64,000 nucleotides of DNA, from NCBI RefSeq assembly GCF_022440845.1, contig NZ_JAKNTO010000001.1:1860001-1924000 (forward strand). The letters run 5' to 3'. Under the pieces are notes generated by a model. That model did no database searches. It was given only the letters and a program-made list of their open reading frames with translations, and had not been told where the DNA came from. This DNA is from Ruminococcus sp. OA3. GTDB lineage: Bacteria > Bacillota > Clostridia > Lachnospirales > Lachnospiraceae. Positions 63,185 through 64,000 of this stretch are shown one piece after another (the first letter of the stretch is position 1; every line of letters begins with the position of its first letter). The position numbers and the translations under genes are program-made.

Positions 63185-64000
63185 TTATTTGATAATGACG
63201 TTTAGCTGCCTACGGATACAACTGATATCCAGGCTGTCCAGGCTGCCTCCGGACTCACCGTCCAGGTGTACCGGCCGTTTGATACTGGTGCTGATATGTG
63301 CATTGCGGCATCTTAGAAAACGCACCCCTTTGAGGTGAATATGCTTTCCGAAAAATGCAGCTGGCAGCATTAGAAGTACCTTAAGCCTCGATATATCTGA
63401 TACCACCATAAGATCCAGGCATCCATCCGCTGAATCGGCAGAAGGACAGAATTTAAACCCTCCGCCCTCATATTTCAGATTCATTGCAGCCAGAAACCAG
63501 ACGTTGTAAAAGGAGACACTGCGGTCGCCGTCCATAGAAAGCTTCAGATCAAATCGCTTAAAAAACAGCAGATGTCTGAGTGCAATGGACGCATATGTAA
63601 GTTTGCCGAGCCCGAATCTGTTCAAAAAATCTTTAATCGGGGAAGCCAGCGCTTCATGGCAGATACCTGCATCAAAGCCAATGCCGCTGCTGATGACAAA
63701 ACGGCGCTCCTTACCGGATGCCTGACAGACGCCAATATCAATTGTCCGGATAACCCGTGGTTTCAGAATCGCCTGCAGGGCGGTGGATACGTCTTTTGCC
63801 AGCCCCATACCACGCGCAAAATCATTGCCTGAACCGGTGGGAATATATCCAAAGATCACCTGCTCCGGGTGCGTCAGTCCGCTCACGATCTCATTGATCG
63901 TGCCGTCCCCGCCGATCGCCGCCAGGATATCGTCCGGTGTCAGTGTTCCGGAAAGCACTCGTGCCAGTTTTTTGGCGTGACCACGGTATTTTGTCAGAAA
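63185..64000 (-). CDS. Diacylglycerol kinase/lipid kinase family protein, partial
   Basis: The frame is open to the window edge, so the N-terminus is missing (at least 271 residues seen). The lipid kinase motif AAIGGDGTINEIVSGL is present, followed by GYIPTGSGNDFARGM (nucleotide and catalytic loop) and a C-terminal beta-domain. It phosphorylates a diacylglycerol-type or related lipid at the membrane. It begins the minus-strand lipid run with the GDPD and PAP2-type genes. An internal ATG at 63958 is not the true start, because the frame continues upstream with conserved-looking sequence. Confidence 0.9.
   Translation of the reverse strand, partial: FLTKYRGHAKKLARVLSGTLTPDDILAAIGGDGTINEIVSGLTHPEQVIFGYIPTGSGNDFARGMGLAKDVSTALQAILKPRVIRTIDIGVCQASGKERRFVISSGIGFDAGICHEALASPIKDFLNRFGLGKLTYASIALRHLLFFKRFDLKLSMDGDRSVSFYNVWFLAAMNLKYEGGGFKFCPSADSADGCLDLMVVSDISRLKVLLMLPAAFFGKHIHLKGVRFLRCRNAHISTSIKRPVHLDGESGGSLDSLDISCIRRQLNVIIK

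Overview
The window looks like a chromosomal segment of a Gram-positive anaerobe of the family Lachnospiraceae (a Blautia/Robinsoniella-like clostridium). Four things point there: the 16S rRNA, the CooS-CooF-oxidoreductase operon, MsmK-type sugar ABC systems with lipoprotein receptors and YesMN-type two-component control, and strong AGGAGG ribosome binding sites with rho-independent terminators. The family is an inference from sequence memory, not a database result.

Layout. 1-7300: tail of an unknown gene, radA, a CODH-like operon (cooS-cooF-FAD oxidoreductase), a decayed Tn916-type integrase fragment, and a secreted NlpC/P60 cell-wall hydrolase. 7435-13390: rRNA operon A in the order 16S-5S-23S. 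13700-36180: accessory and metabolic block with a SdpI-like protein, a GNAT pseudogene, an AraC-controlled ribose-type sugar ABC transporter, a double-MerR regulator with an ABC-2 exporter, and a large arabinoside/xyloside utilisation locus (YesMN sensor pair, sugar ABC importer, GH31, GH127, MsmK-type ATPase, FGGY kinase, AraD). 36435-42320: rRNA operon B (16S-5S-23S) followed by tRNA-Trp. 42280-45555: a decayed 3.2-kb island bounded by a 95-bp imperfect repeat of the 3' half of tRNA-Trp and its terminator; it holds an ADP-ribosylglycohydrolase gene and phage-like debris. 45547-64000: AraC/GyrI-type regulator, then envelope and membrane-lipid genes (two GDPD phosphodiesterases, two glycosyltransferases, two PAP2-type proteins, a flippase-like protein, PssA, Psd, a diacylglycerol-kinase-like protein, oleate hydratase with a TetR regulator), plus cold-shock protein, L,D-transpeptidase, HAD phosphatase and MutY.

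Most notable observations. (i) The 16S gene of operon A has a 102-nt self-complementary insertion at the tip of helix 44, where operon B has a plain GTAA tetraloop; this looks like an rRNA intervening sequence present in only one of two copies. (ii) The CooS homologue keeps the C-cluster ligands but has Gln where the catalytic Lys should be and Tyr where the proton-relay His should be, plus an extra N-terminal Cys cluster; it may not be an ordinary CO dehydrogenase. (iii) Both rRNA operons carry 5S between 16S and 23S. (iv) The tRNA-Trp half-repeat delimits an island. (v) Several regulatory palindromes are visible: a nested one between tetR and ohyA, MerR boxes before both merR and its exporter, and a hairpin in the csp leader.

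The two rRNA operons are direct repeats of nearly 6 kb flanking about 23 kb, so the block between them could be lost or amplified by homologous recombination, and the assembly here deserves a check.
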